Shown here piece by piece: positions 1-13,000 of a stretch of DNA of 64,000 nt. Source of the DNA: Brevipalpus yothersi (taxonomy: Eukaryota; Arthropoda; Arachnida; Trombidiformes; Tenuipalpidae); the NCBI GenBank assembly GCA_003956705.1, contig QZCP01000212.1, positions 101,876-165,875 on the forward strand, written 5' to 3'. The first letter of the stretch is position 1, and the number at the start of each line of letters is the position of its first letter. The notes beneath the pieces were generated by a model. That model made no database searches and had not been told where the DNA came from. It saw nothing but the letters and a program-made list of their open reading frames with translations. Both the position numbers and the translations under genes were made by a program.

Positions 1-24
1 AGAGAGAGAGAGAAGAAGAGGAAA
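1..24. repeat. GA-rich microsatellite at window edge
   Basis: The window opens with (AG)n grading into AGAAGAAGAGG. It is the first of many purine-strand dinucleotide tracts in this window. In the frame of the following gene it would read as Arg/Glu repeats, so it may be intronic or lie just upstream of an exon. Confidence 0.8.
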
Positions 25-426
25 AAACGTGGATCTTCGTGGTAGTTCTGTGAGTAACGGTAAATCATTCCTGACTGTTCCCATGGTCCAAAAGATAAGT
101 GAAACCAGTGATAGCTTCGGTTCTTCTGATTCTCAAGAGAAAAAAACAGCAAAAATGAAAGCCAACAAGGAAAATGCCAGTGATGACATTGAGCCTAGAG
201 CATTTTGCGAAAAATTGACCCCTCACTTGTACCAGAGAAAGTGGTTGGAGTTACCCAAAGTCCAGAGGGTCTCATGCTGATTGTGAAATGGAAAAATAAA
301 CCTGAGAGAAATTTAGGTTACTATCCAATTTTCTTGACCGATATTTATATTTCAGATCCAGATTATCCATCCAAAGTTCAGTTGTGTCAAATGATTGATT
401 TTTCCCCCCCAATCGACCATGAATGA
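25..426 (+). CDS. Partial HP1-like chromo shadow domain protein, frameshifted
   Basis: This is the C-terminal end of a gene that starts before the window. The peptide EPRAF, then RKIDPSLVPEKVVGVT and LIVKWKNKPERNL, resembles the chromo shadow domain of HP1/CBX proteins, which dimerise on heterochromatin. Two oddities are visible. First, EPRAF is in a different frame from RKIDPSL; one missing T in the TTTT run at 203-206 would explain this, either as an assembly error or a real mutation. Second, 317-355 (39 nt, GT...TTTCAG) behaves as a tiny in-frame intron: removing it joins RNL to DPDYPSKVQLCQMIDF at about normal domain length. The usual C-terminal FYEERLTWH-like end is replaced by FSPPIDHE. 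A Ser/Lys-rich hinge (about 50-190) precedes the domain. It could be a decaying paralog. Identity is moderately sure; functionality is doubtful. Confidence 0.5.
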
Positions 427-908
427 CGCGAAATGGATTCCCATTTTTTTCTTTTTATTTTTGAGTCCCATCATCAATTGGTAATAAGAGATGGCCTTCT
501 CTGGTAATCGAATATTACCAACAACGTATTCGATGGCGTGAACATATTTCTACTTGAGAATTAAATTATTAGAAATTTTCTCACCTGGATTTTTCTATCA
601 TAAGGGTACTAATCTGAATCTAAAATTCATTATGTCAAAATTTGATCTGATCAAATCATATTGGAGAGATTTTACGCTTTAATTTCTATCCCTATTTTCT
701 TCATTTTCTTGGATTATTCACTCTTCAGCCAGAATCAGAGGAAGAGGCAATAAGATGCCGAATTTTTTCTTAGAGCAATCCATTTCCTCTGAATTAAAAC
801 GATGAATAGAAGCAGCAAATTCTTTACTTCCAATAGGAATAGGAATTTTTCTTTTATTCAATTTTTTTGAGATCGATATGAGCCAATAAGAGTTCATGCG
901 ATATGAAT
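427..908. other. Intergenic, 3' flanks of two convergent genes
   Basis: AT-rich sequence between the stop of the HP1-like gene and the stop of INTS10, which converge here. I see no coding exon or structured RNA; presumably it holds both 3' UTRs. Confidence 0.6.
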
Positions 909-3508
909 TCATCCTATCCATGGTAATTCTCTGAGTTGAGATAAAATGAAAGACACAAAGAGAGCGTCATTTAATATTAATTTGCTTTGTCGCATCTGAT
1001 TAACTAATGTTGTCTTGATTTCTTCTTTCGCATTTTTGCCTACTCTGCGTGTGGTCATCGATTTGGAAGACTTGGTAATCTTACTCAACGGTGTTGCTAC
1101 TGAAAAATAGGGAGAAAACATGAGTGGATATGTCATGATAAATAATTTGATCTCTTACATGGAGCTTGTTCTTTGAGTTCGATTATGATTCCATCCGAAT
1201 TGACCAAAGCCATGAACTCTTCCAACATATCGGGATTGAAAATATAATCACAGAAAGGAGGGTAAAAAAATTTGGCCAGAGTTGCCGGAGACCCTGAAGT
1301 CGGCTTTCGAATAGTTGCTATGCATTTGAGGAAAAGATCTGCCTCCTTAGGCCAGTTGTATTGAGTCAGAACAATCAGATGTCCAACACCCTGATCAGGT
1401 GGCTTCACTGAGAGCAGAAATTTATCTTTGAGGCATGAAATAATGACTTCTATGCAGTACGATAAAATGTTTGAGGCATAAAATTTGATGAAAAAAAGTT
1501 GTCTTCCATTAGCGTTAGCATTGAAGGGTAAGTCTTTGCTTTGAGCTTCATTATCTTTATCATCTGACATTCGGTGGAGCTTAGAAACTGCTTCGACAGA
1601 GTATTTAAGGGCCAAAGGATAATTGTAGCTCATCAAAGAAGAAGACATCAACTGTAGATATGATTGAACTTGTGTCGTAGCAGACTCGGTGAGTGTTGTC
1701 AAAGATTCTTCATAACTTCCCTAAAGAGAGGGAGAATTGTTATCAATCAGATTGGTTATATAATTAAGATGTTGACTAGTGAGTTGGATAGTTCCGATGG
1801 CTCAACCACAAACGTTTCTCGATTTTGAAAAGACATTGAGCTATAAGCTCAATTATAATAAATCTTTATCATTTACAGATTACCATAGGTAATCATTTCT
1901 AGTTTTTGTTAACTAGACAACTTCAAACCGATAAAACATTATGCGTATGATGCCTTGTTCGAGAAGAAAAAGAAAGGAAATGTTCACGAACCTTGTAAAT
2001 TAGAAGATCTTGCTTGAAAATCTGGTAAGCTCTAGAATTAATGAGCCCAAAATCATCCATCTTTGTTAAAAATTCTGTGAAAATTAGTATAGAGTTAGTA
2101 TAGGAAGAAAATGCGAAAAAGATGAGAAAAAATACCTTTCTGTAAGTCAGAGTCAGCCATAAAAAATTCATGACACTGTGCGGAAACAATCAAATTTTCC
2201 TGTAGCTCTGAGTTATCGGTGACAATCAGTGGAGATGTGTTTTTAAGAAATATCTTCCGCTTTTTCATTGGATCGCCTTTATAAGATGTCCCATGCTCAA
2301 CCAACACAAGCTTCCCAGCCGTTTCTTGAATATATCGTGTAAAACATTTCAGAAAAAGTAGAAGAGCAGCATAAAAAGTATGCCTAAGTCCATTTATATC
2401 AGTACACTCAGTTTTCACTTTAGCTGAACTCAAGTCGATGGGTCCATCAGATTGTTCTGATGTGTTGACCACGGAAAGAGTTGAATAATAAGTCTGTATT
2501 CTTTGCAAAGTAGAAAGTAACACACCCGAAAGAAAGTTACCAACAGAACGAGGTTCTTCCGAGATAAGAAGATCCCAATCGAGCTTTCGACCAAACATAT
2601 CGAACACTTCATCGAACTGGGCTGTCGCTTCACAATTGTGAAGCTTAATTTGATTATCTTTATCTTCTCCATTTGAAACCTGTAAAATTGAGCTTGATCT
2701 GATGAAAAAGTTGATAGCTCGATCGAGAAGAGATAGAAGGATATCTTGAGGTACACTTAAATTAGAATCATTCGATAGGATAACAGGAAATATGCCAAAT
2801 ACTAATAGTTTATCGAAAAAATTTGAGCCAGCATCTTGAATTGAATTCGCTAAATTTTTTCCATCCATTTCAATATCTTTCGGCTCTAATCTCTCACTTT
2901 CCGCTCTATTGATCAAAGAAAGTAGCAAGGGAAGATGCTCGTTAACTTTCTCTGGAAATCTTTTCATGATGAGTAACATGAGTTGACATGATTGTGGAAT
3001 ACTGGAAGCAATATTCATCACCGCAATCAGAAACTGGTACTGAGCCTCAGAGGAGAAACTATGGAACAAATTGCGATAAAAATTGGATTCAGGAGAGTCT
3101 TGTGGATCCATCATAGCATTCACAATCTTTTTCATCTCGTCAACAATGATCGGGTCATCTAATTTTTTTCTGATAAATATTTCATTGAAATGTTCCGAAG
3201 CATCTGTCAAATCACCCTCATTACGAGCCATCAAATACCTTTCGAACTGGAAAATAAAGAAATAAAGAAAGAGAAGACATTAGCAGCATATCACCTAGGC
3301 TGGATGGACAGAAAGTGATAAAATTCCTCAAATTCTACACTACCTTGATCATAGATGAATCGGGAAACAAATTTGATGCCGTCAAGAACCATGATTTAGC
3401 CAAGTGATGATCCCCTTTAACAATACATTCTTTAGCTTTTGTTATACAATAACATTCCAAGTCTTCATCACCAGCTGGAAAGCTTTCCAATGGTTTACTC
3501 TTCACCAT
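909..3508 (-). CDS. INTS10: Integrator complex subunit 10
   Basis: Five exons: 3508-3344, 3246-2136, 2074-1992, 1720-1159 and 1099-909. All junctions are GT-AG and the phases close exactly, giving 703 aa against about 710 in vertebrates. INTS10 is a helical-repeat subunit of Integrator, the nuclear complex that cleaves snRNA 3' ends and terminates paused RNA polymerase II transcripts. The N-terminus (CITKAKECIVKGDHHLAKSWFLTA), the LLIMKRFPE stretch and the C-terminal TTRRVGKNAKEEIKTTL block match the family in order. The start ATG at 3508 is the first in-frame Met before the conserved AK.W..TA motif. No signal peptide or membrane segment is present. It is transcribed divergently from MED23, with 997 nt between the start codons. 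Confidence 0.88.
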
Positions 3509-4505
3509 GATTGCTGAATACAGTTGAACAGACTATTATGAGCTAATGACAATCCACATTATCACCATATTATCGAGAAATTAAACAAAACATTTCAAAA
3601 TATGATCCAAACTTCAGTATTTCAAAACCATGTCGACAGATCTTTAATAGTAAACAAACAATACCGGGAAACGTGCGCACTCATGTTGTCACTGACGAAA
3701 TATTTGATCACAAAAATTTTCATAAATTTTTGTCCAAGAGATTCAAAGCTTATTTGTAATTGTTTGTTGAGAAAAATTGTTCATTTTTGGCTTTTTAAAT
3801 CAAAATTTTGACTGATTCTATCGGCATGAAATTCGCTTGATTGGGATCGAAACTGTTCACATCAAGAGGAAAGTTGAAAAAAATTGGACATAATACACTT
3901 TGGCCAATTATTTTCTTTATTGTATTTTGATTAATTGGTATAGAATCATGATTGAAAGATAGTCCACATGGTATTATTTCTTGATCTACAGAAAATTATC
4001 TCGATTCACTCAACTCGATGGTCCAATATTGGAAACAAGTTAAACTGATATACCGGCATCTAAGATCATTGACATCATGGACATCATCAAATCATCAATT
4101 CTCTCGACAGTAATCACAAAAATTCCAACAAAATTCGTGAAGATGGGAAATGGATTGACTGTAACTGTCTGATTAGTTGGCAGAATCAGTCTCCGAAAAT
4201 TTTCAAATACAATACGCAAAAAAATCAAATCAACTGCTAAAGTAATATGCTGAAGGCGGAGTCTTGAACGGCGTTCTCTCTCTTTTCCGATGCAGTTTGT
4301 TTTGATTTTGTTTCATATTTTGATGTCAAAATTTGTTGGCGGTTGTTTCCAATTCCATGGATTGTCATTCGGTTAACATCATGGATTAATAATTACGATT
4401 ATCTGAAATTCCGGCTCGATCATCAGTTGTGTCTGGATTGAGATCATTTTACTATTAGAATCTAATTTTCTGTCCCTATTCTTGTGTGTGTGTTTTTGTG
4501 TCAAT
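3509..4505. promoter_or_regulatory. Shared intergenic region of INTS10 and MED23
   Basis: About 1 kb between two divergent start codons, so both promoters must lie here. The sequence is AT-rich with a few more GC-rich patches (around 3660-3680 and 4250-4350). I could not identify a convincing core promoter motif. Short open stretches (for example 3602-3811) show no family resemblance and look like noise. Confidence 0.5.
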
Positions 4506-7500
4506 ATGAATGTGGTTCAAGTCCAAGACAATCTCCAGGATAAAGTTTCTGAGGTGCAAATCTGTTTAAATCACATTTTGGTAAGTGGCTATATTTTCTC
4601 ATCTTTTTCCATAATGTTGATCTTTTATCGATTGTCAACTCTGTTTTGTGATCATATTAGCACACAGAAGCGTTGGAAGACACCTTTGCCGGGTTCATCA
4701 TTGAGTCCAAGACAAACAAAGATTTTAAAGTCAAAGGCTATGAAAATCATATCAAAAAGCTTATCCAAGGAATGGATACACCTGAAAAAATTCGAAACAT
4801 GCTTCGAGAGTACGTAGATGGGACAGCCACTATTTTGAATCCAAAGAAAGTCAATCTTCTTCTTTCTTTGCTGGAATTTGCAATCAATGGCCATTTAATT
4901 CAGGCAAAGTTAGTGGTTCACACTCAAGTTCATAGTCTTTATGTGATAATTCTTTTCTCTCTTTGTATTTTAGGGGAGTTTGTGAAGCTATACTGACCAG
5001 CAAATATTTGGATATAGCCAATGAAACTTTTTTCTGTGCCGCTTTCGAGTTGATAAATAAGATCATATCAATGGTTGATTATAAAGGAGTTCGGGATCTT
5101 ATTCGATTTATGGTTGAAAAAGTCAACTCATTACCTATCAATGCCAATGTTTCTATCCTACCTCAGCTGGATGCAATGCATAAGGTTTGTCTATGGCTCA
5201 AAATTTGTAGAAAATTTCAATTACATATCTCTAATTTTTTGTTCTTCATCTATTTAGGTTTTGAATTATGCTTTGAATAGAAATTCAAACCTTTTGCCTG
5301 CATATCTTGCAGTAGATGAGATTCAGAAGAAGATAAATGACAAGTCTATCCACTGGGTAAGAATGAGATATCATTTAAATAAATTCTTTAAGAAAATCCT
5401 CTTCCTTTCTCTCTAGCGATTTGCCGATCTGTTGTCATCTTTTATTGAGAGTTTCAGACCAGTTGCACAGATGGTTTCAATGATTGGAAGACCCAAACTT
5501 CTACCCGTTGTTGGCTTTTCATCCACTCTCAGCCATTCATGGCCTCTTGATCCTACTACTGCCAGATTTCAATTACAAGGCCTTCTTCCATACAAGCCTG
5601 ATCTACTAGCCCCTCAAAGTGGATTCTTACGCTATGTTTTGGAGCAACCGTATTCCCGTGACATGATCTATTGTATCCTAGCTTTAACTAGAAGTCAAAA
5701 ATCCAGATGTTTAATTCTAGAAGAGGTGATTGTTGATCTGATCATTTCAGCAATGGAGAAATCTGAGGAAGAAGCTGATCTTTATGATCAAGATTGTGGC
5801 ACAAATCCAACCATCTTTCTCTGGCAAGTAATCGCTTGTCACCTGATTGTTTTTGTTATTCCCCAGCACATAAGTTTCACTGACATGATGAATAGAATCA
5901 ATGACATTTTAGCTAAGAAAAATTTGAGGAAAGGACGAAATTATTTGATGTGGACCCTTCTCCAGTTTATTTCATCTTCAATATGCCGAAATCGTCTTGA
6001 AGACTTCGTCAATGTTCTGAAGCTCCAAGATATCTTATATCCAGATGAGGAACCTGTCCCGATCCCAGATTTGACCAAGCCGAGTTGTGCTCAAATACTT
6101 GCAACAAGTAGCACATGGGTCCATTTTCTGAAGAAAGTTGAATCAGATCCCATTAAAAATCTTCGTCCGCTTCCAGCATGTTTGAAGCATCAAGTTGAAT
6201 TTTTGCAACAGCTTGTAACTAGTAAAGAACCTCCACCATCTTTATCCAACAATTTAAGGACAATTCTCATCTGTAACGCTTTTTCGACGAATAACGAAGT
6301 TTTTCCTACAGCGATGGCTGCTCTATGTGAAGCTATCGGATTGAAAGGAAGCAAAGATAAGAATATATCTAGTAGCACCAATCCTCAGATGAAACCATTA
6401 TCAATCAACTTTCTTGACTCAACCACAATTCACACCAAGATGTCTCTTCTCCATAGTATAAATAGTCATATCACCAAGTCTCATCCTGCAAAAGATTCTA
6501 ATCAAGCTCCATCAACCATCAGTTGTACCACTCCAGCTATGCTCGAAACTTATGCGCTGCTTCTAGTTTATCAAGAATTGGAGCTCATAGGAATTAAACT
6601 TCTCATTAATCAAACTCTATCATCAGTTCTCCGAGCTCAAGCCTTGGGTACTCTCCATGTTCTGTTGGAAATGTTTGTCTATCGACCTCATCATACTCAT
6701 GCTTCTTACAAGGCTCAATTTTTGAATCACCTTCATTGTCTTCCAGGCTTTGTGTATGGTAACATTCAACTTCATTTCAGTTTGGAAAGTTTTGCTCTCA
6801 AACTAATCATGGGTCTAACCAATACTGAAGTTCTCCAAATCAGTCAGATGAAGTTGCGTGAAGAGCCTAAAATGAAAACTTCCAACGAATCTGAAGAATT
6901 GAACAAAGTTTTTATACTGACCCTTGCTCGAGCTATCCATGTTACTGGTTACGACAGTCTAATCGATGGTTGCAAAGAATTGTTACAAACTATGATGCAA
7001 AGTACTCCACTGACATGGTCCAGTTTCACTTTAGAATGCTTCCCCTCAGCGGTAGCGGAATACTATCAACAAATTGGAACCACCAAAGAAAATAATTCGC
7101 AGCTTGCACAATCAGTTGATGAAGAACATAGAAAATGGATTACAATGAATAACGATATTGATATCATAAACAATTTCTCCGTCCAGAATACTCCTCCATT
7201 GTTTCTGTGTCTTTTATGGAAAATGCTCTTGGAAGATGACCGTATTGACCCGATAGCCTTCAAGATCTTGGACAGAATTGGCCCAAAAGCTCTCTCTTCC
7301 CATGTTCGAACGCTTGCTGACTACTTGGTTCTGGAATTTTCAAAAGTGCGTGGACAAGGAGTGAACAGATATTTAGAAAAACTGAACGATCTCATTTGGA
7401 AAAACCATATTATAACTCTTGATCGACTCCTTCTGTGTCTGGTGGGTTGATTTTACTTCTGATGCTCAAGTTCGCCATTTAATTTATTTTTTTCCTCAGA

Positions 7501-8966
7501 CTCTACGAGCCTATGAAGGAAATGAAGCTCAAGTATCGCTCTTCATCATTCAAATGCTGTTACTCACATGCAATGAGTTCCAGAGTCGTGTCAATGACTT
7601 TGTCCAAGAAATATCTCCTGAATACTGGAAACACTTGGATTGGCAAGAAAAGCATGCCGCTTTCCACAGAGTGAGTCAATCTGAGATAATGTTCATTTAA
7701 TGATCGAAATTACCTTATTCTTTGTTTTATTTCTAGAAATATCCTGAAAAATTCTACTTTGAAGGGCTTGCAGAGATGGGCAGCCAAAATGCTCAGCATA
7801 CATATCTCCCTACATACTTTAGCAACATCTGTCTTCGCTTCATTCCTATACTCGATCTGATTGTTCATCGATTTCTAGAATATCCTCCAAACAACCAAAC
7901 TAATCTGATGGACTCTCTCCTGGAAAAGTATGGCTGTCTCTACAAATTTCATGATCGACCACTTACCTTTCTGTATGAGACTCTGCATTATTATGAACAG
8001 AAACTTCGAGATAGACCCCAGCTGAAACGGAAATTAGTGGCAACTATTTTGGGAGCTTTTAAAGATATTAAGTCCAGTGATTGGGCTGTAAGCGAAGCCT
8101 ACCTCTCTTACATATCTTCTGATAACATAAACTGGTCTCCTGATCCCGACTACTATTTCAAATTGATTGGCAGATTAGTTGACACTCTTAACGGAAAGTC
8201 AGCATTCCCGCATGTTGATTGGAGATTCAATGAGTTTACCAATAGTGGGGCTCATGCTCTCCATGTTACCTGCATTGAATTGATCGCCCTACCAGTGAAT
8301 CCTGAAGTTGTGGCCAACAATTTGATTGATATCATTCTCGTTGGACACAAGAATATACCTCGTAATCTTATTGAGAATTGGCTAAACACTATCGGAGTGG
8401 TGTTAACCGCATTACCTGAGCCTTATTGGTCGGTTCTGAATGATCATATAATCGCAATGATGCAAAACCCTTTGCTCACTTCTAATCCACATCCGGATCC
8501 ATTTCAATTGATGGATTTCACTGGAAGTCACAAGTTCATGACAGAGCTACAACCAGCTTATCTAATTGCACTTAGTCACGCTTTCTTTCATCATGCTTCA
8601 ATAGGACAGATGAATCCGATTCCGAAATTTTTACGAGAACGCGTGAGACCAAATATTAGAACTGAAGAACAGTTACTCTTCATCATGCATATAATTGGCC
8701 CATTCTTTCATCGATTGGGTGCCGAAAGAACACGAGTGGTGATGATTGTAACGCAAGAACTTTACTCTCTTCTGGAAACAATTGACAAACATTGTGAAAC
8801 ATTACGCTATATGGACCCTATTTGTGATTTATTCTATCATCTAAAGTACAGAATCATAGGTGATCAGATCAAAAATGAAATTGAGGGCAAAATACGAAAC
8901 TTAAGATCAGAGCTACAAAAACGGCTACGTTTCATCACTCATTTGAACATTGAAGCGACCACTTGA
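4506..8966 (+). CDS. MED23: Mediator complex subunit 23
   Basis: Seven exons: 4506-4580, 4661-4908, 4974-5184, 5258-5356, 5417-7441, 7500-7670 and 7737-8966. Introns are 58-80 nt, GT-AG, and phases close to give 1352 aa (vertebrate MED23 about 1368). MED23 (Sur2) is a Mediator tail subunit that links activators such as Ras/MAPK-driven ETS factors to RNA polymerase II. Family landmarks occur in order: RFADLLSSFIESFRP, LRYVLEQPYSRDMIYC, LMWTLLQFISSSI, PPLFLCLLWKMLLE, YEGNEAQVSLFIIQ, YPEKFYFEGLAE, FHDRPLTFLYETLHYYE, DWRFNEF and the terminal KRLRFITHLN. The start is the first in-frame ATG, with a conserved-length N-terminus. The protein is soluble, nuclear and helical-repeat. Nothing suggests damage. 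The large fifth exon (2025 nt) carries half the protein. Confidence 0.93.
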
Positions 8967-10001
8967 AAATTTAGCTACTAAATTTTACACACTAACTCAG
9001 GTCAAACTTACCTGACAGCTCATTTGTTGAGCATTTCATACGATAATGTTGCCACTATTTTCACTTGAACTCTATGCCATTTTTCAGTATCATGTCGAGT
9101 GTGTGTGAGTCTATTTATAATACACTCCTACTCATATATCCTTAATCTTGAATTCTTACTTGCCTCTAGCATTTGAGCGATAAAATTCAGTATTGCGAAA
9201 CAATTTTTGTCTTTCTCGAACATCATCTCATGAAAATCTTGATTGAAAATTTCACATCTTTAAACGGAACATGCCTTGTTTATTATTGCATCAATCAATC
9301 AAGGTTTCTTCTCCACGAACACCCTTGAATTGTAAAAATATCATTATATCACTCGAAGTCAAGTAACTCTTTTTGACCTTCCAACTGACTGACATGTTGG
9401 CTGTCTGAATTTTATCCATCCATCGGTGAGGATGAATAAAAAGAACGGACATTTTGCTGCTCTTTTTTTGCATCCAAAAAAAGATTGTGTCTACTTAGGA
9501 CAACAAGTGACTGATATTTGCGGAGCAATTCTCGTTCTGTGAATCAATCAACTTGATACCGAAATGGATCAGAAAAATTCTTATGTTAACCCATTGAAAC
9601 AATGAGGTGCTGTTTATATTGCCCGATAATAAATAATAAGCTTATTAAAATCCGATTGTTTCTCACGATCGTACTCGATCGTTTTTGCGTGCCTAATTAT
9701 CACTCTATAAAATGAAAAAATTGACTATACATCGTTCAACTAGGCATTTCTGATGGTTCACAATTATCGGAGAAAATTGAATTAGTAGAAGTAGTTAATA
9801 GTTAATTCTCATCATGATTTCTCAGCATGATGATGATTCACACACATGTTCAATGTGGTGATTCTTTTTTGGAAAAAGATGATGATGATGTTTGATGATG
9901 GTGAAATTGGATTGATGAGAACAATGATCATGATGAGTAGGTTATGTGTGACTTTCTCTCTCATTTTTTGTCATTTTTTCTTTACACAATTGATGTAATC
10001 T
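8967..10001. other. Intergenic between MED23 and the ZP gene
   Basis: Convergent 3' flanks: MED23 ends at 8966 (+) and the ZP gene stop is at 10002 (-). AT-rich, with ATG/GAT triplet runs near 9820-9935. No coding exon was recognised. Confidence 0.6.
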
Positions 10002-13000
10002 TCATCTGATATAATTCATTTGACGTTGTTTTTTCAAATTTTTCAATCTCTTCATGAAACAAAGAGAGGTTATCAATGCGAAAAGGACCAAAAGAGTGAC
10101 GAGAGTGAGTCCAATTATGAGGCCATTGAAAGGCATACATACTCCATAAACGATGTCCTCCCGTCTTCCGGAATATATTTCAGGTAAATCAGTTGTATTT
10201 GGCATAAAAGAAAGATCAATCGATGTGACCACTTGATAGCCACGCTTAACGTTCACTAACGGTTCTTTTGACGGCGAACGTCGTGAACGAAATGATCGGG
10301 GTCCTTGTGGAAATGTCATCTGAATTTGTCTCTGGTGAAGCTTATTGATATTGGCTCCTTGATTGTTGCCTTTCGGTGAGTCTTGACGTTGAATGTGGGG
10401 ACTTAAGAAGGAGGGCAAATTGAAATGAGGAAGATGATTGCCTAAACTTGCCAAAATCGATGGTTTACTGTTCATCGGTCGTGGAGGCTGAGGTACATTT
10501 AAGTGGCTACCAGCATTAAGATGTAAATTCTGATGGTCTCGAATCATGTGTTTACGGTGGGGTAAGTGGGCTTGTTGACCAGCAAGAATATTTGGTAGCC
10601 CATTCAAGTTGGTGGGTGTGATTGAAAACGGTGGAAAACCGAGGGGAATGTTGACAATCTGGGCAACCGGATTTTGGAGTTGCTGTTGCTGAGCTGCTAC
10701 AGCAGCGTGAAGATGATGGGCCAAATCGGCTGTTGAGTGGGCTTGATTAAGATGAATTGACGGTGGTAACGGTTTTTGTTGGCCAATGTGTCCGTGACCA
10801 TTACGATGGCCACCGGCACCATTGAGTTGACCAAGATTTTTCATCCTTTCGTTGGGACGGTGCTGACCTGTGGGTGGACCATGAGCCCGGTGGTCCAGTC
10901 CGGGGGCGAGCTGTTCGGCAAGGTGGGACAATTCACTGATGAGAATGGAGGCTGGCGGCTGTTGGGCGGAATTGCGATTTGGTATATTAATGGTGTGAGC
11001 GACAGTGTGACCGTTATTGGGCTGAATAGAATGTGGATGGTGTAGATTTGGTCGAGCTACTGGTTGTTGCTGCTGCTGTGGATGTGGATGCTGATGTTGC
11101 TGTTCTGATGTTGATGGAGAACGTGTTGAGTTACCATCTAATTGACCTTTTCGATCATGATTTGGCTTGAGAGAGGATTGAGATGGCACGGAGGTGGATG
11201 TAGAAACTGGATTATTTTGCTGCTGTGTTGGTGGTGGCGACGTAGAGCCACTTGGAGATGTCCAATATTCACTGTTGGTACTGGCGGATTCTGAAATCCG
11301 ATTACCATACCCATCTGAATGCTTTTTCTTACCTTCCGCATCATCTTCTACATTATCGCTTACACTATCTTCATCTCCATTAACGATTGGCCCACTAACT
11401 AACGGCTGAACTTGGGGCAATCGATCTCGATCATCGGAGGGCCCACCAGCGAAACTTGATACCGATGGTAAGGCTTGGCCAGCGGATGAGGATGATGGTG
11501 AAGAAGAAGATCCAGATGCTGAAACGCTTGGGGCCAATTTGATGCCTGTGCTTTCCGCTAATTCTCTGATTCGATCGTTATCCAATATTTGGGCCAAATT
11601 TTTGCTGTTCATACCATCAACAAATCCGGTAGCAAAATTGGACATGTCTACATTCATTCCCAAATCTCGAAATATTTGGGCAGCTTTGTCCAGAGTGCTG
11701 CTCGGTAGGTTAGCCAAATCTTGCTCCGTTATACCGGCCACTTTACCATCTTCATCAATGGAAGGAATTTTCATGTTGACCACTTTTTCATGTAACTTTG
11801 ATTCTTCTTCCAATTTGTCTTCACCAGGCTCATAGGAAGGAGCATCACCGGACTCTGAAGCACTCTCACGTCGACCTTCATCAATGTCTTCCGGTGACGA
11901 GGAACCATTAATTGATCCACGATACACAGGACCAGATATTCGACTTGACTCAAAATTTGGATTAACAGAACTATCAACCGGAGTATTTCGATGATTAGCA
12001 TTATTATGATTATTATTGGTGTTACTGTTCGGTGGGGAGTTTGGTATTTCACTTTGGCCCGGTATCATCACTGAGCCTGAATTTTGGAGATCTTGTGGCA
12101 TCGATGGATTATCTTCATCTCTCATCTGATTCACTGAGTTACGCTCAATTTTATCATCGGAAGCCTGTTGGCGTGATGAGTCGGCAGCTAATTGTGGAAT
12201 TTCTCGATGTTTGCTTGATGATTGCTGTTCACCGCCGTACGATAGGAAAGTTTGCTGCTTGATCTGACGATCTGGCACGTATGGTGTCTTTTGACACGCA
12301 TCTGGACAGCCATGTCGACAAACTTCAACGGTACATTGAATTTGAACGTTCATTGAGTCAGGGAATTTGAAAGCATAAAAGTGTGAATATGATATTACGG
12401 TTGCCTTTCCGTTAGGATCACGAACTTTGTTAAATTTCGTTAACATTTTCGGTCTCAACACACAACCGAACTCATCGGTCATGTGTATCGGTGGCTTTAC
12501 ACCATCGTGTGCAAAACACGATTTAACTCTCATATCAAATTGGCCATTATAATCATTGATTGCGATCACAATGGTCATCGGTTGACCCACTGGCACTATA
12601 CGAGACACCTCACGACCCCATGGTCCTTTGCCTTCCTGAATTTCCATCCAACAATCAATATCATCACCCTGAAAGTTCATCTCAACCACATCCAAATCAG
12701 CTACCGGTATGGCCGGACGGAATGTGGCCGGTTTTTCGTATGCCTCAAACCATTCACAACGTAACCGTTTAGCTTCATCCCAAGCTTCAATAATATCGGT
12801 ACCATACTGTATAACAACCGTATTCTCATAGTATTTACCTTGCAGATCAGGTTTAGTGCCACACTGATCGTAATACACCTTAAAGGTTGCATGAGTTACA
12901 CCGGAATACGGTTTTATGTAGACACAATTATCTTGGCCGAATGTTCCTTTTGATGATACCGTTCCGTGGAATGGCCCAGCAAATTCTGCTCTCACTGTCA

